A stretch of DNA of 64,000 bases from Blastocatellia bacterium (GTDB lineage: Bacteria > Acidobacteriota > Blastocatellia > Chloracidobacteriales > JADJPF01), in the NCBI GenBank assembly GCA_016713405.1, contig JADJPF010000001.1, positions 124,001 to 188,000 of the forward strand, written 5' to 3'. Below the pieces are notes generated by a model, which saw nothing but the letters and a program-made list of their open reading frames with translations, had not been told where the DNA came from and searched no databases. Shown here one piece after another: positions 1 through 8,198 of this stretch. A program made the position numbers and the translations under genes. How positions within the stretch are numbered: position 1 is the stretch's first letter; every line of letters starts with the position of its first letter.

Positions 1-2
1 GA

Positions 3-1559
3 CTAATCTCGCCTAATGGTATAGCCCTAGACGATAAAGGGAATTTATTTATTGTTGAAGAATTTGGTTATAGGAGTCGTAAAGCTGATTTTTCTACTAG
101 CACAATTACCATAATTGCAGGTAATGGAAAAAGTGATTTTGCTGGTGATGGAGCATTGGCTATTAATGCAAGTTTTAGACGGCCTTTAGGCGTAGCAATA
201 GATAAAAATGGAAATTTGCTTATTGCTGATCCTACTAGCAAAAGATTACGTAAAGTGGATTTAGAGACAAACTTAATTTCTACAATTGCTGGTAATGAGC
301 AACTTGAATTTGTTAAGGCAGGGGATCCTCTTTCTTCTGCTTCTTTACTTTTTCCTTCAGGATTGGCTATAGATACGGAAAACAATATATTTTTTTCTGA
401 TAAAAGCAATCGTGTAGGCAAATTAGACATTAAAACTAAAACTATAAGTATTATAGCAGGTACTGGAGTTACAGGTTTTAGCGGTGATGGAGAAATTGCT
501 ACAAATGCTAAATTATCTGATTCCATCAAAATAGCACTAGATAAAGAAAATCAAGTTTTTGTTATTGATAGATTAAATAATCGAATCCGCAAAATTACTA
601 GCTCTTCTAACATTATTACTACTATAGCTGGTAGTGGTAGAGACGGTTTTGTTAATGATGGGGTGGAAGCTACAAATAGTAGACTTGGTTTTCCTTCTGG
701 CATATCAATAGATAACCAAGGTAATTTGTTTATTGCTGACACCATTAATAATAAAGTTCGTAAGGTTGATGCCAGTAAAATTATATCAACGGTTGCAGGT
801 AACGGTACTTCAAATTTTACTGGAGATGAAATCCTTGCTATAGCTTCAAGTCTTAATAGGCCAATTTCCGTTGTTATAGATAATAGCGGGAATTTGCTTA
901 TTGCTGACACTTTGAATAATAGAATACGTAAGGTAAATGCTTCCAGGGTGATTACTACAATTGCAGGGGGAGGTCAAATTTCTGATATTGGAGATGGAAG
1001 TTTAGCTATAAGAGCTTCTTTAAGCAGACCCACATCAATGGTAGTTGATAAAAATGGAGATATATATTTTTCTGATTCGGGTAATAATCGTATTCGTAAA
1101 ATAGATAGCATTACAGGCATTATTACTAGTGTTGTTGGTAATGGAGAAGTTGGTTTAAGTGGAGATGGTGCTTTAGCAAAAGATGCTAAACTAAATATAC
1201 CAGAGGACTTAGCTATTGATGATGATGGAAATCTCTTTTTTGTTGATACATTAAATCATCGAGTTCGTGTAGTAAAAGGGATTGCTATAGGTAGGAATCC
1301 TAAACCTCCTCTTCCAATGATTACTGCTGTTAAATATGAAGATCCACTTCTTACCATTTCAGGAAGCGGTTTTGGTGAAACAGGAGCAACTGTATTTATA
1401 AACAAATTTGATCTAAGTTCTCGGATTGGTAAACAAGAAGCTAATACAATATTTTTGCTTGGAGATAGGCAAAAATTAAAATTCCGTAAAAGCAAAAATA
1501 AAATTACTGTAAAAACAAGTTTAGGATCTTCTAACACTTTTATTTTTACTTTGGATTAA
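3..1559 (+). CDS. NHL-repeat secreted-type protein with IPT-like C-terminal domain (5' partial)
   Basis: The frame is open from base 3, so the start codon lies upstream of the window. The protein is a run of NHL beta-propeller repeats of about 50 residues, each with the pattern GDG-x-A ... P-x-G-(I/L)-A-(I/V)-D ... GN-L-(F/L)-I-A-D ... N-x-(I/V)-R-K-(V/I) ... I-x-T-(I/V)-A-G-x-G; at least six are visible. After the propeller (about base 1290) comes a domain of about 85 residues beginning near LTISGSGFGETGA and ending in an FxFTLD tail. That domain resembles IPT/TIG folds and the C-termini of the proteins at 23265-25919 and 25949-29143. NHL propellers usually act in protein or ligand binding outside the cytoplasm. 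The ligand is unknown and the signal peptide is not in view. The propeller call is firm; the C-terminal fold is an inference. Confidence 0.85.
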   Translation, partial: LISPNGIALDDKGNLFIVEEFGYRSRKADFSTSTITIIAGNGKSDFAGDGALAINASFRRPLGVAIDKNGNLLIADPTSKRLRKVDLETNLISTIAGNEQLEFVKAGDPLSSASLLFPSGLAIDTENNIFFSDKSNRVGKLDIKTKTISIIAGTGVTGFSGDGEIATNAKLSDSIKIALDKENQVFVIDRLNNRIRKITSSSNIITTIAGSGRDGFVNDGVEATNSRLGFPSGISIDNQGNLFIADTINNKVRKVDASKIISTVAGNGTSNFTGDEILAIASSLNRPISVVIDNSGNLLIADTLNNRIRKVNASRVITTIAGGGQISDIGDGSLAIRASLSRPTSMVVDKNGDIYFSDSGNNRIRKIDSITGIITSVVGNGEVGLSGDGALAKDAKLNIPEDLAIDDDGNLFFVDTLNHRVRVVKGIAIGRNPKPPLPMITAVKYEDPLLTISGSGFGETGATVFINKFDLSSRIGKQEANTIFLLGDRQKLKFRKSKNKITVKTSLGSSNTFIFTLD

Positions 1560-1584
1560 GTTAGGCTACTGAAATATAAGATAT

Positions 1585-2457
1585 TTACTTGGCTTTGTTA
1601 TAATTAAAGTTATATCTAATTACTGCTCTACAACTTACAGGCTCACCATCTAGCAAAGCGGGTTCAAATTCAAGTTGTTTTATGGCTATAATTGCAGCTT
1701 GTTCTAAATCAAAACCCGCCCAATGGAGTATTTTTATATTTCCAATAGTTGAATCTTTACGCAAAACTACCTCTAATTCAACACTTGCAGAAATAGCCAT
1801 TTTTCTTGCTTTTTCGCTATAAATTGGCTGGCTACGTTTAAGAAATTCTGGTTGGTCAAAACGTTCATTTAATGGCGAACCTACAGCGGGAATTTCAATT
1901 GCTTCTAAATCCATTGGATCAAGGCTTGGCGGTTTTAATTCATTGGCTAAAAATGCAGATATTTCTTTGCTATAAGCTGGTAGGTTTTCGGCTAGTTGTT
2001 TATTAGCTGTTTGTGTTGCTTGAATAAGTGTAGGTTCTTTAGTTTCAATAAAATCAAATAAAATTAACTGCCCGCTTCTACTACTAACAAAGGCTAAGGC
2101 TAGATAGGCTTCTCCATAAAGTGTTGCTCCAACCTCAGCACGTTCAACAAGTTTGCTTTTAACTACTAAAAAAACTTCTGCTCCTAAAGCTTGTCCAAGA
2201 TTTCGTGCATCTTGACAACTTAAATTTATATGATTAGAAGATGCTAAATTTTTACTTATGGTTTCTGTAAGGGATTTTTCTTGAACTTGAAAATTTAGGT
2301 CAGATAAATTTTTATTTAATGTAGCACTAAATTTAAGGCTTTCTTCATCTTCAAATAAAACTGCCAAGGTTAACTTTTCTGTTGTTTGGGCTAAGGTTTT
2401 AGGAGCAATAAAAAATAAAAGAAGTGCTAAAGAAACTAACAAAAAAGCTAACCTCAT
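1585..2457 (-). CDS. Exported protein with C-terminal TonB-like domain
   Basis: 290 aa with a clear N-terminal signal peptide (hydrophobic core of about 15 residues, then TLAQTT). Residues of about 205-285 match the TonB C-terminal domain pattern: P-x-(Y/F) ... A-R-x-M ... V-E-L-E-V-V-L ... G-x-(I/V) ... GFDLEQAAIIAIKQLEFEPA ... G-x-P-V ... (V/I)-x-Y-x-F. The N-terminal part (30-190) is not a proline-rich TonB stalk but a globular periplasmic-type region of unknown fold. It has no membrane anchor other than the signal sequence, so it is probably not a canonical energy transducer. Acidobacteria carry many such TonB-C proteins. The start ATG at 2457 lies 13 bases from the stop of purU, so the two are probably co-transcribed. 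Confidence 0.75.
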   Translation of the reverse strand: MRLAFLLVSLALLLFFIAPKTLAQTTEKLTLAVLFEDEESLKFSATLNKNLSDLNFQVQEKSLTETISKNLASSNHINLSCQDARNLGQALGAEVFLVVKSKLVERAEVGATLYGEAYLALAFVSSRSGQLILFDFIETKEPTLIQATQTANKQLAENLPAYSKEISAFLANELKPPSLDPMDLEAIEIPAVGSPLNERFDQPEFLKRSQPIYSEKARKMAISASVELEVVLRKDSTIGNIKILHWAGFDLEQAAIIAIKQLEFEPALLDGEPVSCRAVIRYNFNYNKAK

Positions 2458-2470
2458 AATACCTCAAAGA

Positions 2471-3343
2471 CTAAGTAAAAATAATAGTTCTATTGCCATC
2501 CACAATAATACGGTCTTCAATATGCCAACGTACTGCACGAGCTAAAACGGTTCGTTCTGTATCTCTACTAGTACGTTTAAGATCTTCTACTGTATCACGA
2601 TGGCTAATTTGTGTAACATCTTGAGCAATAATTGGGCCGGCATCCAGATCAGAAGTAACATAATGGCCCGTTGCACCAATCATTTTAACCCCGCGTTTAT
2701 GTGCCATTGCAAAAGGGTTTGCTCCCATAAATGCAGGTAAAAAGCTATGATGGATGTTGATGATTTTATTTGGGTAATGCTCAATAAAACTTGCAGACAA
2801 AATCTGCATATAGCGAGCTAGGACAATAAAATCTACTTTATCTTTAAGTAAAGACAAGATTTCTGCCTCTTGTTGGGCCTTGGTTTCTGGAGTAATTGGA
2901 AAATGATAATAGGGAATGCCAAAAGATTCTACACGAGATTTTAGGTCTAAGTGATTGCTAATAACAAAAGGTATAGTTACGGCTAACTCGCCTGATTGCC
3001 AACGCCAAAGCAGATCCATTAAACAATGATCATAGCGAGACACTAAAATTGCTAGTCGTTTAACTTCATTACTATAAGTTAGTTGCCATCGCATATTTAG
3101 ACTATTAGCAACCTCTGCTAAGGCTTTTTCTAGTTCTTTATGGTCAATGCTATCTTGATTAAGATCTAGCACCATACGCATAAAAAATTGACCGCCTCTA
3201 TGATCTGTAGAATATTGATCAGAAGCAATAATGTTAATGTTTTTTTTGTATAAAAGTTGTGCAATTGATGCAATTAGGCCAGGGCCATCGGGACAAGTTG
3301 CTAAAAATGTTGCAGAGTGAGGTTTAATTATTTGTTCAGACAT
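2471..3343 (-). CDS. purU: Formyltetrahydrofolate deformylase
   Basis: 290 aa, the usual PurU length. Residues 10-85 form an N-terminal ACT domain (TCPDGPGLIASIAQLLYKKN), followed by a formyltransferase-type catalytic domain. The N-H-D catalytic set is visible in NIHHSFLPAF (Asn, His) and in HYVTSDLDAGPII (Asp). The ACT domain separates PurU from PurN. Reaction: 10-formyl-THF plus water gives formate plus THF, balancing the one-carbon pool and supplying formate. The ATG is at 3343; upstream lies the rpsU terminator, so purU probably has its own promoter in the 3344-3360 region or depends on read-through. Confidence 0.93.
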   Translation of the reverse strand: MSEQIIKPHSATFLATCPDGPGLIASIAQLLYKKNINIIASDQYSTDHRGGQFFMRMVLDLNQDSIDHKELEKALAEVANSLNMRWQLTYSNEVKRLAILVSRYDHCLMDLLWRWQSGELAVTIPFVISNHLDLKSRVESFGIPYYHFPITPETKAQQEAEILSLLKDKVDFIVLARYMQILSASFIEHYPNKIINIHHSFLPAFMGANPFAMAHKRGVKMIGATGHYVTSDLDAGPIIAQDVTQISHRDTVEDLKRTSRDTERTVLARAVRWHIEDRIIVDGNRTIIFT

Positions 3344-3359
3344 AAGGCAGTTATAAAAA

Positions 3360-3400
3360 CAAAGACTAAAATATTACTATTACTTAATATTTTAGTCTTG
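3360..3400 (-). terminator. Intrinsic terminator after rpsU
   Basis: A perfect 14-bp inverted repeat (arms 3362-3375 and 3386-3399, loop of 10) is followed in the minus direction by a T-rich stretch. It sits between the rpsU stop and the purU start, so it most likely ends the rpsU transcript. Confidence 0.7.
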
Positions 3401-3457
3401 TTTTAATCAGAAATTTTTAGGAAAACTAGGGTAATTTTGCTAATTTAACGAATGTTT

Positions 3458-3655
3458 TTAGTCGTATTCGCGTCGGATTTTCTTTCTATTACGCTTACGT
3501 GCTAGAGCCGATTTGATACGCTGCTTTTCACCAGGTTTAAGATAGAAAGTATGTTTTTTAATATCTTTAATGATGTCTTCTTGTTGCACTTTGCGCTTAA
3601 AACGACGTAACGCACTTTCGATTGATTCGCCGTCATTGACTCGAACTTCTGCCAC
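3458..3655 (-). CDS. rpsU: 30S ribosomal protein S21
   Basis: A short basic protein with the S21 signature: AEVRVNDGESIESALRRFKR near the N-terminus and a C-terminal basic run with ALARKRNRKKIRR. The frame is open to 3664, but the GTG at 3655 gives the family-typical start (V/M)AEVRV and about 65 aa, so I prefer it. A purine-rich AAGGCGGG stretch lies upstream. S21 binds near the 3' end of 16S rRNA on the small subunit and helps initiation. It is expressed as a short monocistronic unit with a promoter near 3771-3798 and a terminator at 3360-3400. Confidence 0.93.
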   Translation of the reverse strand: MAEVRVNDGESIESALRRFKRKVQQEDIIKDIKKHTFYLKPGEKQRIKSALARKRNRKKIRREYD

Positions 3656-3770
3656 TATTAACACCCGCCTTTCCGTTTAACGCTTTATTGCGTATTAATG
3701 ATATTTTTTAGATTTTTGACTTACAAAATTACCCTAATTTAAAATTTGTGAATTTTTGAAAGTGCTTAGA

Positions 3771-3798
3771 ATTATCTAAATTTTCCGTAAACTGTCAA
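3771..3798 (-). promoter_or_regulatory. Candidate sigma-70 promoter of rpsU
   Basis: Read on the minus strand there is a TTGACA (3793-3798), a 16-bp spacer, then GATAAT (3771-3776). This leaves an mRNA leader of about 100 nt before rpsU. The leader holds TAGGGTAATTTTG, complementary to a 13-nt stretch beyond the rpsU stop (3427-3439). Confidence 0.55.
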
Positions 3799-3828
3799 CA
3801 AGCTTTGGAGAATCTATAATTTACTTGA

Positions 3829-4434
3829 TTATTTGCTTTCAGACTTAAAGCTACGCGCACCTGTAAGAGCAGTTTCTATAGTTTCAACAGCTTTTCCTAA
3901 TGCTCTTTCTTCATCAGGGCTATTAACTTTGCTGCTGATTTTTTCTAAAAGCTTTAAGTGATCTTGGCTTTTGTCTATGATTTTGTCTATAGCCTTACTA
4001 AAAGCAGGATCATCTTTTTTCTTTTCATAAACATCATCTAGTTTATCTAATAATTCAGAGATTACTTTAGTGTAATTATCTAGCAGTTGTGCGGTTGTAC
4101 CGCTAGGCTCTGGCCCGTACTTATCAAGTTTTTCTTTCTCTTCTTTCTCTTCTTTCTCTTCTTTTTTCTTTTTATCTTTTTTCTTGTCTTTTCCATCTTT
4201 TTCATTAAATGATGTAGGAGCAAGACCTAAAATTACATTTAATCTACGTTCAGCAATATGTAAAAAAACCTTGGCACGTAGATCAATTAATTGTGCTTCT
4301 CTAACACGTTCTACTTCTTGTTCGTTTAAGTGATCTTTACCTTGCTGGTTAAAAGCAGGAAAAAGAATAAGTAAAAAACTTAAAAATAGCGAACAAGTTT
4401 TAGAATTTATAAGAAAATTAAGTAAATAAAACAT
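3829..4434 (-). CDS. Hypothetical exported protein with charged low-complexity segment
   Basis: 201 aa. The N-terminus has a hydrophobic stretch (residues 12-30) that looks like a signal peptide or anchor. Then comes a helical region (40-70), a run of Lys/Glu/Asp-rich residues (about 80-105), and a helical C-terminal half rich in K, D, E and L that looks like a coiled coil. I do not recognise a named family. It starts 12 bp after the TPR gene upstream (4447-5826) and is very likely in its operon. An envelope-associated role is only a guess from the leader and neighbour. Confidence 0.6.
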   Translation of the reverse strand: MFYLLNFLINSKTCSLFLSFLLILFPAFNQQGKDHLNEQEVERVREAQLIDLRAKVFLHIAERRLNVILGLAPTSFNEKDGKDKKKDKKKKEEKEEKEEKEKLDKYGPEPSGTTAQLLDNYTKVISELLDKLDDVYEKKKDDPAFSKAIDKIIDKSQDHLKLLEKISSKVNSPDEERALGKAVETIETALTGARSFKSESK

Positions 4435-4446
4435 AGTTAAACCCTA

Positions 4447-5826
4447 CTATTTCTTTTTTGGCTGTTTTTCTAGTTGACGGCGTAGCACTGGCAAACGTTG
4501 TCTTACTTGATTGATTTCCTCTTGACGCAGTTTGCTATCAGCAACTTGTAAGAAAAGCTCATAAGCTTTTAGTGATTGTTGGTAATCCATTAACTTATCA
4601 AAACAAATACCTAAAAAATAGTAGCTAATTGAATTTTCAGGCTGTGCTTTTATTATCCAAATAAAATTTTCTGCTGCTGTAGCAAAATCATTTAGCTTAA
4701 ATGATGCTAGGGCTAGTCCAGCATGAGCCTCATAGTTTTGAGGATTTTTTGCTAAAACGCTATTAAAATGCTCAATAGATACTTTATATTTTTGTGCTTT
4801 TAGCAGGGCTGAAGCTAGACCAACCTCAGTTTCTACATTGGGGCTAACATCAAAGGCTTGTTGCCAAAACTGGCTAGCTTTTTCTGGGTTAATATCTAAG
4901 TAAAGTTCTCCAAGGCGGGAAAGATGTTTTATATTTTTTGGATCTGAGGCTAAGAGTTTTTCAAGTTGACCAATTGCATCAGCGTTGGCTCCAAGTTGAG
5001 CTAGTATTTCAGTCAACACAGCTTTATTTTCAGAACTGTTTTTTTCAAGTAATGACTGAGCTAAATTAATTGCTGTTTTGTTATCTCCACTTTGGCGGTA
5101 AATATCTATTAGCATTAATCCAATAGCAAAATCATTTTTACTTAACTGATAAGCTATTTTTAGATCAGCAATCGCGCTAGCAAAGTTTTTTTGCTTTTGA
5201 TGAAGTTGACCACGACGATAAAGAGTTTCTATGTCATTTGGTTGTAGTTCATTGGCTTGGTTAAAGCTTGCTAAAGCTGGTTCTAGCAAATTTTGTTCTT
5301 GTTGGCTAATACCTAATAGTAAATAATTACGGGCATTAGGTTTTTCTTGGGAGACTAAAGTTTTTAGTTCAGCTTCAGCTTCCTTATAAGCTTGACGAGT
5401 AAGTAATAACTCGGCTAGCAAAGCTCGGACAGGAAGCGAAGAGTCTAAACTTAAAGCTTGACGTAAGGCGTTTTCTGCTGCTTCAATATCATTTGAACGA
5501 GCAAGAGCATTGCCTAAAGCAGCAAAACCACGAGCAAAATCTGGTTTTAGTTGTGTTACATCTTTTAGTAATGCAATAGCTTCAGGAAGAAATTCAGCCT
5601 TTTTAGTAGCTAGATAAGCATTAGCACATTGATATTTTGGCTCAAATGCTTCTGGAAGTTGTTCTATAACTTTTTTATAGAGTGATATTGCTTGGGTTAA
5701 ATCACCTTTTTCATAAGCACTTTCTGCTTGGTTGTAAAGCTCTACTACTTCTTGTTGATCTTGGCTGTAAACAGGTGTAAAACTTAGAGTTATTAATAAA
5801 AATAAGTAAAAAATATAGCGATACAT
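4447..5826 (-). CDS. Exported TPR-repeat protein
   Basis: 459 aa with a signal peptide (residues 1-21, cleavage near VYSQ). The rest is TPR units of about 34 residues with the usual A at position 20 and F/Y at 24, for example ALASFNQANELQPNDIETLY and AHAGLALASFKLNDFATAAE; about eleven repeats. The tail is basic (QPKKK). TPR arrays are protein-interaction scaffolds; with the leader this one should act in the periplasm or on the outer membrane. First gene of a two-gene operon with the 201-aa protein downstream; divergent from larE. Confidence 0.85.
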   Translation of the reverse strand: MYRYIFYLFLLITLSFTPVYSQDQQEVVELYNQAESAYEKGDLTQAISLYKKVIEQLPEAFEPKYQCANAYLATKKAEFLPEAIALLKDVTQLKPDFARGFAALGNALARSNDIEAAENALRQALSLDSSLPVRALLAELLLTRQAYKEAEAELKTLVSQEKPNARNYLLLGISQQEQNLLEPALASFNQANELQPNDIETLYRRGQLHQKQKNFASAIADLKIAYQLSKNDFAIGLMLIDIYRQSGDNKTAINLAQSLLEKNSSENKAVLTEILAQLGANADAIGQLEKLLASDPKNIKHLSRLGELYLDINPEKASQFWQQAFDVSPNVETEVGLASALLKAQKYKVSIEHFNSVLAKNPQNYEAHAGLALASFKLNDFATAAENFIWIIKAQPENSISYYFLGICFDKLMDYQQSLKAYELFLQVADSKLRQEEINQVRQRLPVLRRQLEKQPKKK

Positions 5827-5932
5827 CTTGGTTTATCTTTAAGTATGATAAGTAGCTGTTGACTAAGCAACAAGCAACTAGCATATTATCATTTTAACTT
5901 TATTTAAGTAATTATTTCTTGAGGGCAAAATT

Positions 5933-6781
5933 GTGAGTAAAAAATTACCTATTTTTGATTTTGTTGGCGAGCCTAAAGATGCCGAGGCTAAAGAAGAAAA
6001 ATTAAAAACTATTTTGCGGGGGATGAAAACCGTTATAGTTGCTTTGTCTGGCGGCATTGATAGTGCTTATCTTAGCTACATTGCTGCTAGAGAATTAGGA
6101 GAAAATGCTTTAGCAATAACGGGTGATAGTGCGAGCTATTCCGAGCAAGAAAAGCCTCAAACAGTTAGTTTTACAGAAACCTACAAAATCAGACATGAAA
6201 TTATTTTTACTCAAGAAATGGAAAACGAAAATTATCTTAATAACCCACCTAATCGTTGCTATTTCTGCAAAAATGAACTTTTTACTAAGCTAACAGAAAT
6301 TGCAAAAGAGCGAGGTTTTGCTTTTGTTTGCGATGGAAATAATAAAGATGATATTGGAGATTACCGGCCCGGTATGCAGGCGGCTAGAGATTTAAGCGTT
6401 CGTTCACCTCTAATTGAAGCTGAAATGACAAAAGCTGATATTCGGGCTATGGCGCGTCGTGCTGGCATTAATATTTGGGATAAACCAGCGTCAGCTTGTC
6501 TTTCTTCACGAGTACCTTACGGTAGTCAAATCACTAAAGAAAAATTATCTACAATTGATCAAGGGGAACATTTTTTACATAAATTAGGTTTTCAAGTTTG
6601 CCGAGTTCGTCATCATGGAGATCTTGCACGAATAGAAATAGCTATAGATGAGCTACCAAAAGCACTTAATCCAACAATAATTGCTCAAATACATCCAGCA
6701 TTTAAGGAATTTGGTTTTAAGTATGTAACTTTAGATTTAGAAGGCTATCGTACTGGAGCAATGAACGAAGCTTTAAAATAA
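5933..6781 (+). CDS. larE: ATP-dependent sacrificial sulfur transferase LarE
   Basis: 282 aa, start GTG preceded by a GAGGG Shine-Dalgarno. It has the PP-loop ATP-pyrophosphatase motif ALSGGIDSAYLSY (residues about 37-49) and the LarE motif KPASACLSSRVPYG, whose Cys is the sulfur donor in lactobacillar LarE. It also has a CYFC pair near residue 107. The three cysteines fit the class that carries an iron-sulfur cluster instead of sacrificing the cysteine; that assignment is an inference. LarE makes the nickel-pincer nucleotide cofactor of lactate racemase and related racemases. larA, larB and larC are not in the window, so partners must be elsewhere. The next gene (6845) is an unrelated coiled-coil protein. 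Confidence 0.88.
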   Translation: MSKKLPIFDFVGEPKDAEAKEEKLKTILRGMKTVIVALSGGIDSAYLSYIAARELGENALAITGDSASYSEQEKPQTVSFTETYKIRHEIIFTQEMENENYLNNPPNRCYFCKNELFTKLTEIAKERGFAFVCDGNNKDDIGDYRPGMQAARDLSVRSPLIEAEMTKADIRAMARRAGINIWDKPASACLSSRVPYGSQITKEKLSTIDQGEHFLHKLGFQVCRVRHHGDLARIEIAIDELPKALNPTIIAQIHPAFKEFGFKYVTLDLEGYRTGAMNEALK

Positions 6782-6844
6782 CAGTAATTAATAGCAACCT
6801 ATTATAAATGACTTTTTAAGTTTAGAAAGCGAGGAAAGACCACA

Positions 6845-7414
6845 ATGACAAGCGATGAAGCAATCAAATTATTACTAGAAAAATTTACTAACTTAGAGGC
6901 AAGGCAAGATAGGTTTGAGGCAAGGCAAGATAAGTTTGAGGCAAGGCAAGATAAGTTTGAGGCTAAACTTGACCAAGTTATAATGGAAATTAAAGAACTA
7001 CGCGGTGATGTAAACAGAATAGAAGCGAAAGTGGATGCTGAAGTTAAAGAATTGCACCGTGATATAAAGAAAGTAGAAGCGAAAGTGGATACTGAAGTTA
7101 AAGAATTGCGCCGCGATATAAACAGAATAGAAACCAAAGTTGATATGGTGCAAAGCACTCAAAATAATATGCGAAGCGGGATTAAAAACCTTCGTCGTAT
7201 AGTTGATGAATTTCACTCAGAAACAAGCCAAGGTTTTGCTCGTTTAGAAGGTGAATATAAGGCTCATCGCCGTTATGTCCAAAGTAGCATAAATGATATA
7301 CATTTGCGTCAAGATCACACCGAAGATCAAGTAGAAGCAATTAAAGATAAGTTGAATAAAGCTATAGAGTTAAAGATAAATACTTCGACAGATGAAGTTC
7401 TGAATTCCCTATGA
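6845..7414 (+). CDS. Coiled-coil repeat protein of unknown function
   Basis: 189 aa, no signal peptide. The protein is built of heptad-like repeats: a 7-residue EARQD(R/K)F unit three times (residues 18-38), then an 18-residue unit EAKVD(A/T)EVKEL-x-RDI repeated twice plus a part. The DNA is repeated too (see 6896-6958 and 7022-7147), so length variation by slippage is plausible. The C-terminal 70 residues are also helical. Similar short coiled-coil proteins are common and functionally uncharacterised; a structural or scaffold role is all that can be suggested. Its stop codon lies inside the terminator stem at 7400-7428. Confidence 0.7.
   Translation: MTSDEAIKLLLEKFTNLEARQDRFEARQDKFEARQDKFEAKLDQVIMEIKELRGDVNRIEAKVDAEVKELHRDIKKVEAKVDTEVKELRRDINRIETKVDMVQSTQNNMRSGIKNLRRIVDEFHSETSQGFARLEGEYKAHRRYVQSSINDIHLRQDHTEDQVEAIKDKLNKAIELKINTSTDEVLNSL
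6896..6958 (+). repeat. Three tandem 21-bp units inside the coiled-coil gene
   Basis: Three copies of GAGGCAAGGCAAGATAAGTT plus T (first copy differs by one base) at 6896-6916, 6917-6937 and 6938-6958. Each encodes one EARQD(R/K)F heptad. Confidence 0.9.
7022..7147 (+). repeat. 54-bp tandem units inside the coiled-coil gene
   Basis: Two 54-bp units (7022-7075, 7076-7129) and a partial third unit encode the 18-residue repeat. A few substitutions separate them, so they are older than the 21-bp array. Confidence 0.8.
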
Positions 7415-7433
7415 AATAGGGAATTCAGCTTTT
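7400..7433 (+). terminator. Intrinsic terminator overlapping the stop codon of the coiled-coil gene
   Basis: Perfect 13-bp stem CTGAATTCCCTAT / ATAGGGAATTCAG (7400-7412, 7416-7428) with a 3-base loop, followed by CTTTT. The TGA stop at 7412-7414 lies at the top of the stem. Confidence 0.75.
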
Positions 7434-7474
7434 AGAATATCAAAATCTTTTTCTTGAGATCTATAGTCTATGGG

Positions 7475-8176
7475 TTATGGGTTATCTAAATCATTTCCAG
7501 CAAATTTATATAGCCTAGCAGGGCGATGAATCCCATCCATTTTAGTTTCTTGCAACTCAGTTAGCATGTTTTCAGAAAGAATTTTTTTACGAAAATTTCT
7601 TTTATCTATTGGACGGTTTAAGATTATCTCATAAACTCGTTGCAATTCGGTTAAAGTAAATTTTTGTGGTAAAAGTTGGAATCCTACAGTAGTATAGCTT
7701 AATTTATTTCTAAGTCTTTCAAGAGCATATTTAAGGATTTTTTCATGATCAAAGGCAAGTTCTGGCAACTTATACATTGAATGCCATGCAACTTCTTCTG
7801 CATCTGTAGCGGCTCTAAGTTCTAATTTATCAGAGCCAATTAGAGCAAAATAAGCAACCGTAATGACCCAGGCACGAGGATCACGACCTGGATCACCAAA
7901 GCTATAAAGTTGTTCAAGGTAAATATCTGTAACGTTGGTTTCTTCGTTTAATTCCCGTTTAGCGGCTTCTGATAAAGTTTCTCCATGACGTACAAAGCCG
8001 CCAGGAATTGCCCACATACCCTTAAAAGGTGCGATTTTGCGTTTAATTAGCAAGACTTTTAAGTCTTTGCTATCTACAGTAAAAATAATTATATCTACTG
8101 TTACAGAGGGGCGATCTTCTAGTGCTGGAACAAAATTATCTTGGTTATCTTTAGAAACAATTTGACTTTTCTGCAA
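7475..8176 (-). CDS. nrtR: NrtR-type Nudix-related transcriptional regulator of NAD metabolism
   Basis: 233 aa, TTG start with an AGGAG Shine-Dalgarno 7 bases upstream. Residues 25-150 form a Nudix fold with a nearly complete Nudix box (G-x5-E-x7-REL-x-EE), in which the later conserved Gly is Asn (NEETNV). Residues 150-225 form the winged-helix domain typical of NrtR (FTLTELQRVYEIILNRPIDK and RNFRKKIL). NrtR proteins repress NAD synthesis and salvage genes and respond to ADP-ribose. The gene is last in pncB-pncA-nrtR, an arrangement that supports both the call and autoregulation through the palindrome at 10259-10277. Whether the Nudix site still hydrolyses anything is open. Confidence 0.85.
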   Translation of the reverse strand: MQKSQIVSKDNQDNFVPALEDRPSVTVDIIIFTVDSKDLKVLLIKRKIAPFKGMWAIPGGFVRHGETLSEAAKRELNEETNVTDIYLEQLYSFGDPGRDPRAWVITVAYFALIGSDKLELRAATDAEEVAWHSMYKLPELAFDHEKILKYALERLRNKLSYTTVGFQLLPQKFTLTELQRVYEIILNRPIDKRNFRKKILSENMLTELQETKMDGIHRPARLYKFAGNDLDNP

Positions 8177-8198
8177 AAAACACTCCTAAGCTATTGAT

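Noticed and set aside
3..1290. Regular repeats in the NHL gene, considered as a CRISPR or DNA repeat array
   Set aside because: The period is a protein repeat of about 50 residues with divergent DNA; there are no identical direct repeats with unique spacers.
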